This document shows positions 33,340 through 42,043 of a DNA stretch of 64,000 bases, one piece after another. The number at the start of each line of letters is the position of its first letter. Within the stretch, counting starts at the first letter, position 1. The stretch is from CAVVNP01 sp963800235 (lineage in GTDB: Bacteria; Actinomycetota; Acidimicrobiia; Acidimicrobiales; Iamiaceae), in the NCBI GenBank assembly GCA_963800235.1, contig CAWDAD010000004.1:248001-312000 (forward strand), read 5' to 3'. The position numbers were made by a program, and so were the translations under genes. The notes below the pieces were generated by a model, which saw only the letters and a list, made by a program, of their open reading frames with translations, was not told the DNA's origin and did not search any database.

Positions 33340-34857
33340 ATGCTCGCCACCATCGCCTCGGCCACCGTGCTCGGCGTCGAGGGACGACCCGTCACCGTCG
33401 AGGTCCACGTCTCCAACGGCCTCCCCAGCTTCACCGTGGTCGGGCTGCCCGACGCCTCGTGCCGCGAGTCACGCGACCGGGTGCGAGCCGCCCTGCTCTC
33501 GAGCGGGGCCGGGTGGCCGAGCCAGCGCATCACCGTCAACCTGGCGCCCACGACGGTGCGCAAGGTCGGCAGCGGCCTCGACCTGGCCACCGCGGTGGGC
33601 GTGCTGGTCGCCGAGGGGGTGGTGCCCGAGGCGAGCGTCGAGCGCCTGGCCTTCTTCGGCGAGCTCGGCCTCGACGGCAGCGTCCGGCCGATCGCCGGCA
33701 TGGTCCCGCTGGTCGACGCCGTCGAGGCCGACGCGGTCGTGGTGCCCGCCGGGTCGGCGGCCGAGGCCCGGCTGGTCGGTCGTCACCAGGTGCGGCCGGT
33801 GGCCACCCTCGCCGAGGTGATCGGGGCGCTCACCGGTGAGCAGCCCTGGCCCGACCACCCGTCGCCGCCACCGGGCGAGGGCGACGATCCCCGGCCCGAC
33901 CTGGCCGACGTGCGGGGTCAGCCGGTCGGTCGCAAGGCGGTCGAGGTGGCCGCCGCCGGTGGCCACCACCTGCTCCTCGTCGGGCCGCCGGGATCGGGGA
34001 AGACCATGCTGGCCCGACGGCTGGTCGGCCTCCTGCCGCCGCTCAGCACCGACGAGGCGCTCGCGGTCACCCGGATCCACTCCGCCGCCGGCCTCCCCCT
34101 CGCCGGTGGCCTCGTCCGCCGGCCTCCGTTCCGGGCGCCGCACCACAGCTCGACCATGGTGTCCCTGGTCGGCGGCGGCACCGCCACCATGCGACCGGGG
34201 GAGATCTCCACCTCCGCCCACGGGGTGCTCTTCCTCGACGAGCTCGGCGAGTTCAAGGTCGACGTGCTCGAGGCGCTGCGCCAGCCGCTCGAGGAGGGGG
34301 TCGTGCGGGTGTGCCGGGCCCGGGCGACGGTGAGCTATCCGGCCCGCTTCCTGCTGGTCGCCGCCACCAACCCCTGCCCGTGCGGCGAGGGCGGACCACC
34401 GGGTGGCGCCTGCCGGTGCTCGAACGCCGCCCGCCAGCGCTACGACCGACGGCTGTCGGGCCCGCTGCTCGACCGCTTCGACCTCCGGGTCGACGTGGGT
34501 CGTCCGGCGGTCGCCGACCTGCTGGCCAGCGGGCCGGGCGAGCCGTCCCGGGTGGTGGCCGACCGGGTGGCGTCGGCGCGCCGCCGGGCCACCGGACGGG
34601 GGGTCCGGGCCAACGGCGAGCTCGCCGGTCCCGACCTCGAGCGGCACACCCCGCTCTCGCCCGAGGGCCGCCGCTTCCTCGAGGCCTCGCTGACCAGCGG
34701 TCTGCTGAGCGCCCGCGGCCTCACCCGGCTGCGGCGGGTGGCTCGGACCCTGGCCGACCTCGACGGGGTCGAGGGGCCGCTGTCGGTCGAGCACCTGGCC
34801 CTGGCCGCCCAGCTCCGGGTTCGCCCCACCCTGGCCCACCAGGCCCTCCCGGCATGA
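33340..34857 (+). CDS. yifB: YifB/ComM-family Mg-chelatase-like AAA+ ATPase
   Basis: A 505-aa helicase-like ATPase: an N-terminal Lon-like domain (ASATVLGVEGRPVTVEVHVSNGLPSF... PTTVRKVGSGLDLATA, given in part), Walker A GPPGSGKTML at about 213-222, PFRAPHHSSTMVSLVGGG, Walker B VLFLDELGEF, sensor 1 region LLVAATNPCPCGEGG with a Cys-rich insertion, and a C-terminal Mg_chelatase_C domain. ComM promotes branch migration in natural transformation. The ATG overlaps none upstream and has a GGAGGAG RBS; its stop overlaps the dprA start (ATGA), so the two are coupled. Confidence 0.92.
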   Translation: MLATIASATVLGVEGRPVTVEVHVSNGLPSFTVVGLPDASCRESRDRVRAALLSSGAGWPSQRITVNLAPTTVRKVGSGLDLATAVGVLVAEGVVPEASVERLAFFGELGLDGSVRPIAGMVPLVDAVEADAVVVPAGSAAEARLVGRHQVRPVATLAEVIGALTGEQPWPDHPSPPPGEGDDPRPDLADVRGQPVGRKAVEVAAAGGHHLLLVGPPGSGKTMLARRLVGLLPPLSTDEALAVTRIHSAAGLPLAGGLVRRPPFRAPHHSSTMVSLVGGGTATMRPGEISTSAHGVLFLDELGEFKVDVLEALRQPLEEGVVRVCRARATVSYPARFLLVAATNPCPCGEGGPPGGACRCSNAARQRYDRRLSGPLLDRFDLRVDVGRPAVADLLASGPGEPSRVVADRVASARRRATGRGVRANGELAGPDLERHTPLSPEGRRFLEASLTSGLLSARGLTRLRRVARTLADLDGVEGPLSVEHLALAAQLRVRPTLAHQALPA

Positions 34858-36143
34858 GCGCCCACGACCGCCTGCTGCTCCCGGCCGCCGACGGGATCTC
34901 GGCCGCCGCGCCCGCTGCCGCGGGGATCTGCGACGACCGGGCCGCTGCCGCCGTGGAGCTGCCGAACGCCGAGCTGACCGGCGCGGAGCTGCCCGACGCC
35001 GCCTGGTGGGTGGCGGTGACGACCCTGCCCGAGGTGGGGCCGAGTCGGCTGCGCGTGCTGATGGCGAGCGGTGCCGGTCGTCAGGTCTGGGCCCGGCTGG
35101 TCGACGGCTCGATCGTCGACGATCGCGAGGTCGCCGCCGCCCTCGGGAGCCGTCGCCCGGCGATCGTGGCCGGCTGGCGGTCGGCGGCGGGCCGCACGTC
35201 GGTCGCCGAGCTGTGGCGGCGCCACCGCGGCCTCGGGGTCGCCATCCACGGCGACGCGTCCTTCCCCGAGGCCTTCGTCGACGACCCCGAGCCCCCCGGC
35301 GTGCTGTTCTCGACAGGGCGCTCCGACCCGACCGCCGTGCTCGACGGGCCGCGGGTGGGGGTGGTGGGCACCCGGCGGGCCTCGCGCTACGGCCTCGACG
35401 TCGCCTACGAGCTGGGTCGGGACCTGGCTCTGGCCGGGGTGCGCGTCGTCTCCGGGTTGGCGCTCGGCATCGACGGTGCCGCCCACCGGGGGGCGCTCGC
35501 CGCGGCGCGCGCCGCCGGGTCCGACCGGGTCGGGCCTCCCGTCGGCGTGGTGGCCGGCGGCCTCGACGTCGTCTACCCGCCCCGCCACGCCGACCTGTTC
35601 CGGCAGGTCGCCGAGGCCGGGGTGCTGCTGAGCGAGGCACCGCTGGGCCAGCGGCCCCAGCGGTGGCGCTTCCCGGCCCGGAACCGGCTGATCGCCGCGC
35701 TCTCCGACGTGCTGGTGGTGGTCGAGTCGCCATCGCGGGGCGGCTCGCTGCTCACCGCCGCCGAGATGGCCGACCGGGGTCGCACCGTGTGCGCGGTCCC
35801 CGGCTCGGTCCGCGCCCCCTCGGCGGCGGGCACGCTGCAGCTCCTGGTCGACGGGGCCCAACCGTGCCGGGGGGCCGACGACGTCCTGCTCGAGCTGCAC
35901 CTGCAGCCCGGCGGCCGGCGGGGTCCCGCCGGCGCCCGGGTCGCGCCGCCGCCGGCCGACCAGGCCGTGCTCGAGGCGCTGGGGTGGGCACCGGCCACCC
36001 TCGAGGAGCTCGCCGTCCGCAGCGGGCTGGCCCTGGTCGACCTGGCCGCCTCGCTCACCCGGCTCGAGGCCGAGGGCTGGGTCGTGCACACCGCCGGGTG
36101 GTACGAGCGCAGCGCCCGACCGGAGGCCGGCCGTGCTCGGTGA
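34854..36143 (+). CDS. dprA: DNA-processing protein DprA
   Basis: A 429-aa protein that loads RecA on incoming single-stranded DNA. The Rossmann-like core shows GVLFSTGRSD, RVGVVGTRRASRYG, VVSGLALGIDGAAHRGAL, GVVAGGLDVVYPPRHADLF, GQRPQRWRFPARNRLIAALSD, VVESPSRGGSLLTAAEMADRGR and AVPGSV. A C-terminal winged-helix domain (about 365-420) follows. An N-terminal ~45-residue Ala-rich extension is unusual. ATGA overlap with yifB. Confidence 0.92.
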   Translation: MSAHDRLLLPAADGISAAAPAAAGICDDRAAAAVELPNAELTGAELPDAAWWVAVTTLPEVGPSRLRVLMASGAGRQVWARLVDGSIVDDREVAAALGSRRPAIVAGWRSAAGRTSVAELWRRHRGLGVAIHGDASFPEAFVDDPEPPGVLFSTGRSDPTAVLDGPRVGVVGTRRASRYGLDVAYELGRDLALAGVRVVSGLALGIDGAAHRGALAAARAAGSDRVGPPVGVVAGGLDVVYPPRHADLFRQVAEAGVLLSEAPLGQRPQRWRFPARNRLIAALSDVLVVVESPSRGGSLLTAAEMADRGRTVCAVPGSVRAPSAAGTLQLLVDGAQPCRGADDVLLELHLQPGGRRGPAGARVAPPPADQAVLEALGWAPATLEELAVRSGLALVDLAASLTRLEAEGWVVHTAGWYERSARPEAGRAR

Positions 36144-36193
36144 GGTCGGCGACCGCCGGTGGACGCGCAGGGTGGCGCGATCGGCACGGCGGG

Positions 36194-36199
36194 TACGGT
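36194..36199 (+). promoter_or_regulatory. -10 hexamer, leaderless promoter of xerC
   Basis: TACGGT, 6 nt, then GTG at 36206. Confidence 0.55.
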
Positions 36200-36205
36200 G
36201 GCCCC

Positions 36206-37084
36206 GTGGCCTGGGAGGTGTCGCCGTTCGTCAGCTCGCTGACGTCGTGCGCACCGGCGACGGTCGAGGCCTACCGGCGGGACGTGCTCGACTTCGTCGA
36301 CTGGTGCGGTCGGCTCGGCCTCGACGGCCCGACCGGGGTCGATCGCCGCACGCTCCGCCGCTACCTCGCCTACCTGGGCACCCGCCACTACGCCCGGCGG
36401 ACGATCGCCCGCAAGGCGTCCTCGTTGCGGCGCTACTTCGGGTGGCTGCGCCACGCCGGCCACCTCGAGGCCGATCCGACCGTCGGCCTGACCGCTCCCC
36501 AGGGGGGCGGTCGGCTGCCCCGGGTGCTGCGCCACGACGAGCTCGACCAACTGCTGGCCAGCCCGCCCGCGGAAGGCGCCACCGACCTGCAGCGGGTGGT
36601 GTCCTGCCGCGACGACGCCGTCCTCGAGCTGCTCTACGGCAGCGGACTGCGCGTCGCCGAGCTCTGCGGCCTCGACCGGGGCGACCTGCAGCTCGACGCC
36701 GGCCGGGTGGTCGTCTGGGGCAAGGGGTCGAAGCAGCGCATGCTGCCGCTGAGCGAGCCCAGCGTCATCGCCGTCCGCCGCTGGCTGGCCGAGGGGCGCA
36801 GCGCCCTGGTCGGCGGACCGACCGACCGGGTCTTCCTCAACCGGCGGGGTCGGCCGCTCTCCCCGCGCGACGTCCGCCGGATCGTCGACCGGCGATCACC
36901 CACGCCCACCCACCCCCACGCTCTGCGCCACAGCTTCGCCACCCACCTCCTCGACGGCGGGGCAGACCTCCGGGCCGTTCAAGAACTGCTCGGCCACGCC
37001 GATCTGGGCACCACCCAGATCTACACGCACGTCAGCAAGGAGCGCCTGCGCAGCGTGTTCGACGCCACCCATCCCCGGGCCTGA
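36206..37084 (+). CDS. xerC: Tyrosine recombinase XerC-like
   Basis: A 292-aa site-specific recombinase resolving chromosome dimers at dif. A SAM-like N-terminal domain (about 5-90) precedes the catalytic domain with Arg149 (YGSGLRVAELCGL), the beta-hairpin Lys (VWGKGSKQRMLP), His238 and Arg241 (HPHALRHSFATHLL), the His of LGHADLGTTQIY and nucleophile Tyr273. Position between dprA and whiG matches the actinobacterial xerC locus. The complete catalytic set and absence of phage genes argue against an integrase. Confidence 0.9.
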   Translation: MAWEVSPFVSSLTSCAPATVEAYRRDVLDFVDWCGRLGLDGPTGVDRRTLRRYLAYLGTRHYARRTIARKASSLRRYFGWLRHAGHLEADPTVGLTAPQGGGRLPRVLRHDELDQLLASPPAEGATDLQRVVSCRDDAVLELLYGSGLRVAELCGLDRGDLQLDAGRVVVWGKGSKQRMLPLSEPSVIAVRRWLAEGRSALVGGPTDRVFLNRRGRPLSPRDVRRIVDRRSPTPTHPHALRHSFATHLLDGGADLRAVQELLGHADLGTTQIYTHVSKERLRSVFDATHPRA

Positions 37085-37089
37085 GGCGC

Positions 37090-37872
37090 ATGCCCGCCGC
37101 CGACAGCCCCGACCTCAACGAGCTCTGGTCCGACTACAAGTCGACCGGCGAGCGCAGCCTGCGCGACCGGTTGGTCCTGCACTACTCGCCGTTGGTGAAG
37201 TACGTGGCCGGTCGGATCGGCGTGGGCCTGCCCCGCAACGTCGACCAGGCCGACCTGGTCAGCTACGGCATCTTCGGGCTCATCGAGGCCATCGACCGCT
37301 TCGAGCCCGAGCGGGGCTTCAAGTTCGAGACCTACGCCATCACCCGCATCAAGGGCGCCATGATCGACGAGATGCGCTCCATGGACTGGGTGCCGCGGTC
37401 GGTGCGCACCAAGGCCAAGACCATCGAGGCGGCCTACGCCTCGTTCGAAGCGGCCAACCACCGGTCGCCGTCCGACGACGAGCTGGCCGAGGCCACCGGC
37501 ATGAACGCCCACCAGCTGCAGAACGCGCTCAGCCAGATCTCCTTCCTCGGCGTGGTCGCCCTCGACGACACGGTGAGCGAGATGTCCGACCGCGACGGCG
37601 GCCGGACCCTGGCCGACAACCTGCCCGACCCCGGCGCTGGGCCGGGGGCGATGATGGAGCTGGCCGAGATGCGCGAGCTGCTGGCCCGGGCGGTGGGCGC
37701 CCTGCCCGAGCGGGAGCGGCTGGTGCTCAGCCTCTACTACCAGGAGGCGTTCACCCTGGCCGAGATCGGTCGGGTGCTCGGCGTCACCGAGAGCCGGGCC
37801 TGCCAGATCCACACCAAGGCGATCCTGCACCTGCGGGGCCTGTTCGCGGCCGCCGACCACGAGCCGGTCTGA
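37090..37872 (+). CDS. whiG: RNA polymerase sigma factor WhiG/FliA family
   Basis: A 260-aa sigma-28-type factor. Region 2 (HYSPLVKYVAGRIGVGLP, DQADLVSYGIFGLIEAIDRFEPERGFKFETYAITRIKGAMIDEMR given in part), region 3 (WVPRSVRTKAKTIEAAY, RSPSDDELAEATGM) and region 4 (LPERERLVLSLYYQEAFTLAEIGRVLGVTESRACQIH) are complete. In Streptomyces WhiG drives sporulation genes; elsewhere FliA-type factors drive motility. Neither set is in the window, so the regulon is open. The ATG at 37090 lies 5 nt after the xerC stop. Confidence 0.92.
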   Translation: MPAADSPDLNELWSDYKSTGERSLRDRLVLHYSPLVKYVAGRIGVGLPRNVDQADLVSYGIFGLIEAIDRFEPERGFKFETYAITRIKGAMIDEMRSMDWVPRSVRTKAKTIEAAYASFEAANHRSPSDDELAEATGMNAHQLQNALSQISFLGVVALDDTVSEMSDRDGGRTLADNLPDPGAGPGAMMELAEMRELLARAVGALPERERLVLSLYYQEAFTLAEIGRVLGVTESRACQIHTKAILHLRGLFAAADHEPV

Positions 37873-37887
37873 CCCGCCCACCCTCGT

Positions 37888-37910
37888 GGCGAGCCGACCG
37901 GTCGCTCGCC
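37888..37910 (+). terminator. Hairpin after whiG
   Basis: GGCGAGC (37888-37894) and GCTCGCC (37904-37910) flank the self-complementary CGACCGGTCG, giving a long stem followed by a pyrimidine-rich tract. Probable whiG terminator. Confidence 0.5.
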
Positions 37911-38009
37911 GCCCGCCTTCCCCCTCCCGACCCTGATCCGCCGTCCGGTGGACCGGTCGATCCTCGCACCCCCGGGTGCCGAGACCCGCTCCGCCCCGGG
38001 AGGCGCGCC

Positions 38010-38630
38010 GTGCTGCCGGCCCTCATCCTCGTCCTGTCCCTGCTCGTCGTCCCCGTCGCCGGTCCGCCCGACCCCGACCCCGGCGGACCGGGCCCCGGCG
38101 GACCGGATCCCGGCGGACCGGTCGTCACCTACCGGCCGCCGGTCGAGGCCCCGGTCGTCGACCCCTTCCGCGCCCCGCCGAACCCGTACGCGGCCGGCAA
38201 CCGGGGCATCGAGTACGCCACCGTGCCCGGGACGCCGGTCGGTGCGGTGGCCGACGGGGTGGTGACCTTCGCCGGCCCGGTCGCCGGGACCCTCCACGTC
38301 ACCGTCCTGCACGCCGACGGGATCCGCACCAGCTACTCCTTCCTGGACCGCGTCGGCGTCGTCGTCGGCCAACGGGTCCGGCGGGGCCAGCCGGTCGGCC
38401 TGGCCGGCGGGCGCTTCCACCTCGGGGCCCGCACCGGTCCCCGGCGGTACATCGACCCCGCCCAGCTGTGGTCGGGCCGGTGGCGCGCCCGACTGGTCCC
38501 CGTCGGCGGCGGTCCGGCCCCGGGGCCCGATCCGCCCGGCGAGCTGGGTCGCCTCGCCGCCGGCCCCGAGCCCGTCGCCGGGCTGGCGGGCGGCTCGGCG
38601 GAAGTGGGCGCCTCGGCCCCGCTCCGCTAG
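38010..38630 (+). CDS. M23/LytM-like secreted protein, metal site degenerate
   Basis: A 206-aa protein with a signal peptide (ALILVLSLLVVPVAG), a Pro/Gly/Asp-rich linker (PDPGGPGPGG) and a LytM-type beta domain (about 60-150). The fold landmarks are present (NRGIEYATVPGTPVGAVADGVV, LHADGIRTSYSFLDRVGVVVGQ, RRGQPVGLAGGRFHLGAR), but the usual HxGID reads NRGIE and the final HxH reads RFH, so the zinc ligands are mostly lost. It is probably a non-catalytic activator or wall-binding protein. An M23 gene just before rpsB is common in actinobacteria. GTG start at 38010. Confidence 0.78.
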   Translation: MLPALILVLSLLVVPVAGPPDPDPGGPGPGGPDPGGPVVTYRPPVEAPVVDPFRAPPNPYAAGNRGIEYATVPGTPVGAVADGVVTFAGPVAGTLHVTVLHADGIRTSYSFLDRVGVVVGQRVRRGQPVGLAGGRFHLGARTGPRRYIDPAQLWSGRWRARLVPVGGGPAPGPDPPGELGRLAAGPEPVAGLAGGSAEVGASAPLR

Positions 38631-38633
38631 CGT
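38628..38633 (+). promoter_or_regulatory. Candidate -10 of rpsB, embedded in the previous stop codon
   Basis: TAGCGT begins with the TAG stop of the M23-like gene. It would start a ~110-nt leader before rpsB at 38753, long enough for the S2-type autoregulation known in bacteria. Confidence 0.4.
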
Positions 38634-38752
38634 CGTCCGACGGCCCGGCACCCGGCCGGTCCGCAGACCAGATCACCCCGCCGCTCCCACGGTCGCCGGC
38701 TCCGGCCGGCGCAAGCGGCGGGTCGTCGACAACCGTGGGGAGGAGAACCACG

Positions 38753-39876
38753 ATGGCCCCTGTCGTGACCATGAAGGAGCTGCTCGAGGCGGGCGTGCAC
38801 TTCGGGCACCAGACCCGGCGGTGGAACCCGAAGATGAAGCGGTTCATCTACGGCGACCGCAACGGCATCTACATCATCGACCTCCAGCAGACGCTGAAGC
38901 GGATCGAGACCGCCTACACCTTCGTCCGCGACCTGGTGGGCGACCAGGGCTCGATCCTGTTCGTCGGCACCAAGCGCCAGGCCCAGGACCCCGTCCAGTC
39001 CTACGCCGAGAAGTGCGGCATGCCGTACGTGAACGAGCGGTGGCTCGGCGGCATGCTCACCAACTTCGAGACGATGGCCAAGCGGGTCGGCAAGATGCAG
39101 GAGTACGAGCGCATGCGCGACTCCGGCGAGTTCGACGCCATGCCCAAGAAGGAGGCGTTGCTGCTCAGCCGCGAGCTGGCCAAGCTCGAGCGCAACCTCG
39201 GCGGCATCCGCAGCATGGAGAAGCTGCCCGACGCGGTCTTCGTGCTCGACACCGTCAAGGAGCACATCGCGGTGACCGAGGCCAACAAGCTCGGCATCCC
39301 GATCGTCGCGGTGGTCGACACCAACTGCGACCCCGACATCATCCAGTACGTCATCCCGGGCAACGACGACGCCATCCGGGCCGGCACCCTGATGTGCCGG
39401 ATCATCTCCGACGCGGTCGACGAGGGCCGGTTCATCTCGTCCCGCCGCCACGGCGACGGGGCCGGGCCCGGCCCGGCCCGCTCGGCCGAGGAGGAGGAGG
39501 CGGTGGCCGCCCAGCAGGCCGCCGCCCGCCGTCAGGCCGCCCTCGCCCAGCAGCAGCGCGACGCCCGCCTGGCCTCCGGCCCCGCCGTCCCGGCCGACGC
39601 GCCGGTCCAGCAGGGCGAGGCCCCGTCGGCCCCCGCCCACGAGGCCGCGCCGAGCGCCACCGACGAGGCGGCCGCCGCCGGCGTCGGCGGAGCCCCCGAG
39701 GTCGGCACCCCCGAACCCCCGGCTTCCGCGCCCAGCCCGCCCCCGCCGAGGCCGCTGCGCCCGGCGAGGCCGCTGCGCCGGCCGAGCCCCCGGCTGCCGC
39801 ACCCCAGCCCGCCGAGGCTGCTGCCCCCGCCGAGGCCGCTGCCACCGAGCCCGCCGCCAACCAGAACGAGGAGTGA
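38753..39876 (+). CDS. rpsB: 30S ribosomal protein S2, tail frameshifted
   Basis: The core (about 1-240) is a clear S2: MKELLEAGVHFGHQTRRWNPKMKRFIY given in part, GIYIIDLQQTL, VGTKRQAQ, NERWLGGMLTNF, PDAVFVLDT, GIPIVAVVDTNCDPD, PGNDDAIRA. An Ala/Glu/Pro-rich C-terminal extension follows, common in actinobacteria. In the core frame the tail turns into Pro/Arg repeats near 39720 and would run to 39946, 60 nt into tsf. One frame over, the same DNA reads an acidic Ala/Pro/Glu tail ending NQNEE at 39876, 9 nt before tsf, so one base is probably missing from a C-tract at 39707-39745. An AGGAG RBS precedes the ATG. Confidence 0.9.
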
Positions 39877-39885
39877 CCACCGCCC

Positions 39886-40683
39886 ATGGCTGACTTCACC
39901 GCCAAGGACGTGCAGACCCTGCGCCAGTCGACCGGCGCCGGGATGATGGACGCCAAGAAGGCGCTCGAGGAGAACGGCGGCGACGCCGAGGCCGCGGCCA
40001 AGTGGCTGCGGGAGAAGGGGCTGGCCAAGGCGGCCGGCCGGTCCGACCGCGACAACAGCCAGGGCACCGTGGCTGTGGCCCACGAGGGCCGGGTGGCGGC
40101 CATCGCCGAGCTGAAGTGCGAGACCGACTTCGTGGCCAAGTCCGACCAGTTCACCTCGCTGGTCCAGGAGATCGCCACCCTGGTGGCCACCGAGGGCGAG
40201 GACGCCGCCACCCGGAAGGCCGACGCCATCGACGACCTCAAGGTCGTGCTCAAGGAGAACATCGAGCTCGGCCGCGTCGTTCGGGTCGAGGCCCCCGACG
40301 GCCACGTGCTCGACAGCTACGTCCACCGCCAGGACGGGCGCGGCGTCAACGGCGTCATCGTCGAGCTCGACGGCGGCACCACCGAGCTGGCCCACGACAT
40401 CGCCGTGCACATCGCCTTCGCCAAGCCGCCGCACCTGAGCCGCGACGACGTCCCCGCCGACGAGGTCGCCGAGGAGCGGGCCACCCTCGAGGCGCTCTCG
40501 CGCAACGAGGGCAAGCCGGAGGCGGCGCTGCCCAAGATCGTCGAGGGGCGGCTGACCGGCTGGTTCAAGGAGCGGGCCCTGCTCGAGCAGAACTTCGTCA
40601 AGGACGAGAAGAAGACCATCACCCAGCTGCTCGACGGCGTCGCCGTGGTGCGCTTCGCCCAGGTGGTCGTCGGCGGGTCGTGA
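39886..40683 (+). CDS. tsf: Elongation factor Ts
   Basis: A 265-aa nucleotide-exchange factor for EF-Tu. The N-terminal UBA-like domain (VQTLRQSTGAGMMDAKKALEE) and the conserved ELKCETDFVAKSDQF and HIAFAKPPHL segments are present. Length is typical. The rpsB-tsf-pyrH-frr order is the standard translation cluster. Its stop overlaps the pyrH GTG (GTGA), so they are coupled. Confidence 0.95.
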   Translation: MADFTAKDVQTLRQSTGAGMMDAKKALEENGGDAEAAAKWLREKGLAKAAGRSDRDNSQGTVAVAHEGRVAAIAELKCETDFVAKSDQFTSLVQEIATLVATEGEDAATRKADAIDDLKVVLKENIELGRVVRVEAPDGHVLDSYVHRQDGRGVNGVIVELDGGTTELAHDIAVHIAFAKPPHLSRDDVPADEVAEERATLEALSRNEGKPEAALPKIVEGRLTGWFKERALLEQNFVKDEKKTITQLLDGVAVVRFAQVVVGGS

Positions 40684-41414
40684 CCGACGGCACGGGCGCG
40701 CCCCGGTGGTCGAGGGTCGTGCTCAAGCTCTCCGGCGAGGCCTTCGCCGGCGCGGCCGGGTACGGCATCGACGGCGGGGTCGTGCGCCAGCTGGCGGGTG
40801 AGATCCTCGAGGCCCGGCGCCTCGGCGTCGACGTCGCCGTGGTCGTCGGCGGGGGCAACATCTGGCGGGGCATGACCGGGGCCGGCGCCGGCATGGACCG
40901 AGCCCAGGCCGACTACATGGGGATGCTGGCCACCGTCATCAACGCGCTGGCGCTGCAGGACACCCTCGAGCAGCTCGACCAGCCGACCCGGGTCCAGTCG
41001 GCCATCCAGATGGCCCAGGTGGCCGAGCCCTACATCCGCCGCCGGGCGATCCGCCACCTCGAGAAGGGGCGGGTCGTGATCCTGGCCGGCGGGGTCGGGG
41101 CGCCGTTCTTCACCACCGACACGCCGGCGGCGCTGCGGGCGGCCGAGCTGTCGGCCGAGGCGGTGCTGAAGGGCACCCACTCCGGCGTCGACGGCGTGTA
41201 CACCGCCGATCCCAAGCTCGACCCGGCGGCGGAGCGGCTCGACGAGATCAGCTACATGGACGTGCTCAACCGGGGCCTCAAGGTCATGGACCCGACGTCC
41301 ATCACCTTCTGCATGGACAACGACCTGCCCATCGTCGTGTTCGACGCCCTGGCGCCGGGCAACCTCGGGCGCGTCCTGGCCGGCGACGACGGCGTCGGTA
41401 CCCTGGTCCGATGA
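40680..41414 (+). CDS. pyrH: UMP kinase
   Basis: A 244-aa amino-acid-kinase-fold enzyme converting UMP to UDP. Motifs: VVLKLSGEAFAG (phosphate loop), VVVGGGNIWRG, MDRAQADYMGMLATVINALALQD (UMP site, given in part), ILAGGVGAPFFTTDTPAALRA and DGVYTADPK. GTG start overlapping the tsf TGA. Pyrimidine nucleotide supply; hexameric and GTP-regulated in other bacteria. Confidence 0.95.
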   Translation: MTDGTGAPRWSRVVLKLSGEAFAGAAGYGIDGGVVRQLAGEILEARRLGVDVAVVVGGGNIWRGMTGAGAGMDRAQADYMGMLATVINALALQDTLEQLDQPTRVQSAIQMAQVAEPYIRRRAIRHLEKGRVVILAGGVGAPFFTTDTPAALRAAELSAEAVLKGTHSGVDGVYTADPKLDPAAERLDEISYMDVLNRGLKVMDPTSITFCMDNDLPIVVFDALAPGNLGRVLAGDDGVGTLVR

Positions 41415-41426
41415 AGGCCGTGACCG

Positions 41427-41999
41427 ATGCCTGACGACGAGATGGTGAGCCTGGTGCTCGACGAGACGGGCGAGAAGATGGCGAGAGCCGTCGTGAAGAC
41501 CCGCTCGGACTTCGCCACCATCCGCACCGGGCGGGCGGCGCCGGCGCTGGTCGAGAAGATCCCCGTCGACTACTACGGCGCCACCATGCCGCTCCAGCAG
41601 CTCGCCGGCTTCACCGTGCCCGAGGCTCGGATGCTCGTGATCTCGCCCTACGACAAGGGTGCGATCGGGGCCATCGAGAAGGCCATCCGCAACTCCGACC
41701 TCGGGCTGAACCCCAGCAACGACGGCAACAACCTGCGCCTCTCCTTCCCGCCGCTCACGTCCGAGCGCCGGCGCGACCTGGTGCGGGTGGTGCGCCAGAT
41801 GGCCGAGGAGGGCCGGGTGGCGATCCGCAACCTCCGGCGCACGGGCAGGCATGATCTGGAAGGCTTCGAGAAGGACGGAGACCTGTCAGAGGACGAGCTG
41901 CAACGGGCCGAGAAGGAGCTGGACAAGATCACCCACGCTCGGGAGGCCGACATCGACGAGGCCCTGCAGCAGAAGGAACACGAGCTCCTCGAGGATTGA
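41427..41999 (+). CDS. frr: Ribosome recycling factor
   Basis: A 190-aa tRNA-mimicking protein that splits post-termination ribosomes with EF-G. Conserved parts: MARAVVKTRSDFATIRTGRA, the hinge VDYYGATMPLQQLAGFTVPEARML, NDGNNLRLSFPPLTSERRRDLVR and DELQRAEKELDKIT. Length typical. It follows pyrH by 12 nt in the same operon. Confidence 0.95.
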   Translation: MPDDEMVSLVLDETGEKMARAVVKTRSDFATIRTGRAAPALVEKIPVDYYGATMPLQQLAGFTVPEARMLVISPYDKGAIGAIEKAIRNSDLGLNPSNDGNNLRLSFPPLTSERRRDLVRVVRQMAEEGRVAIRNLRRTGRHDLEGFEKDGDLSEDELQRAEKELDKITHAREADIDEALQQKEHELLED

Positions 42000-42043
42000 T
42001 GCTTCTTCCCGGGAACGCGACTGCAGCGCAGGAGGACTGACAG

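Noticed and set aside
36206..37084. Xer recombinase considered as an integrase marking a genomic island
   Set aside because: It lies in the conserved dprA-xerC-whiG-rpsB housekeeping block with no tRNA, att repeat or phage genes.
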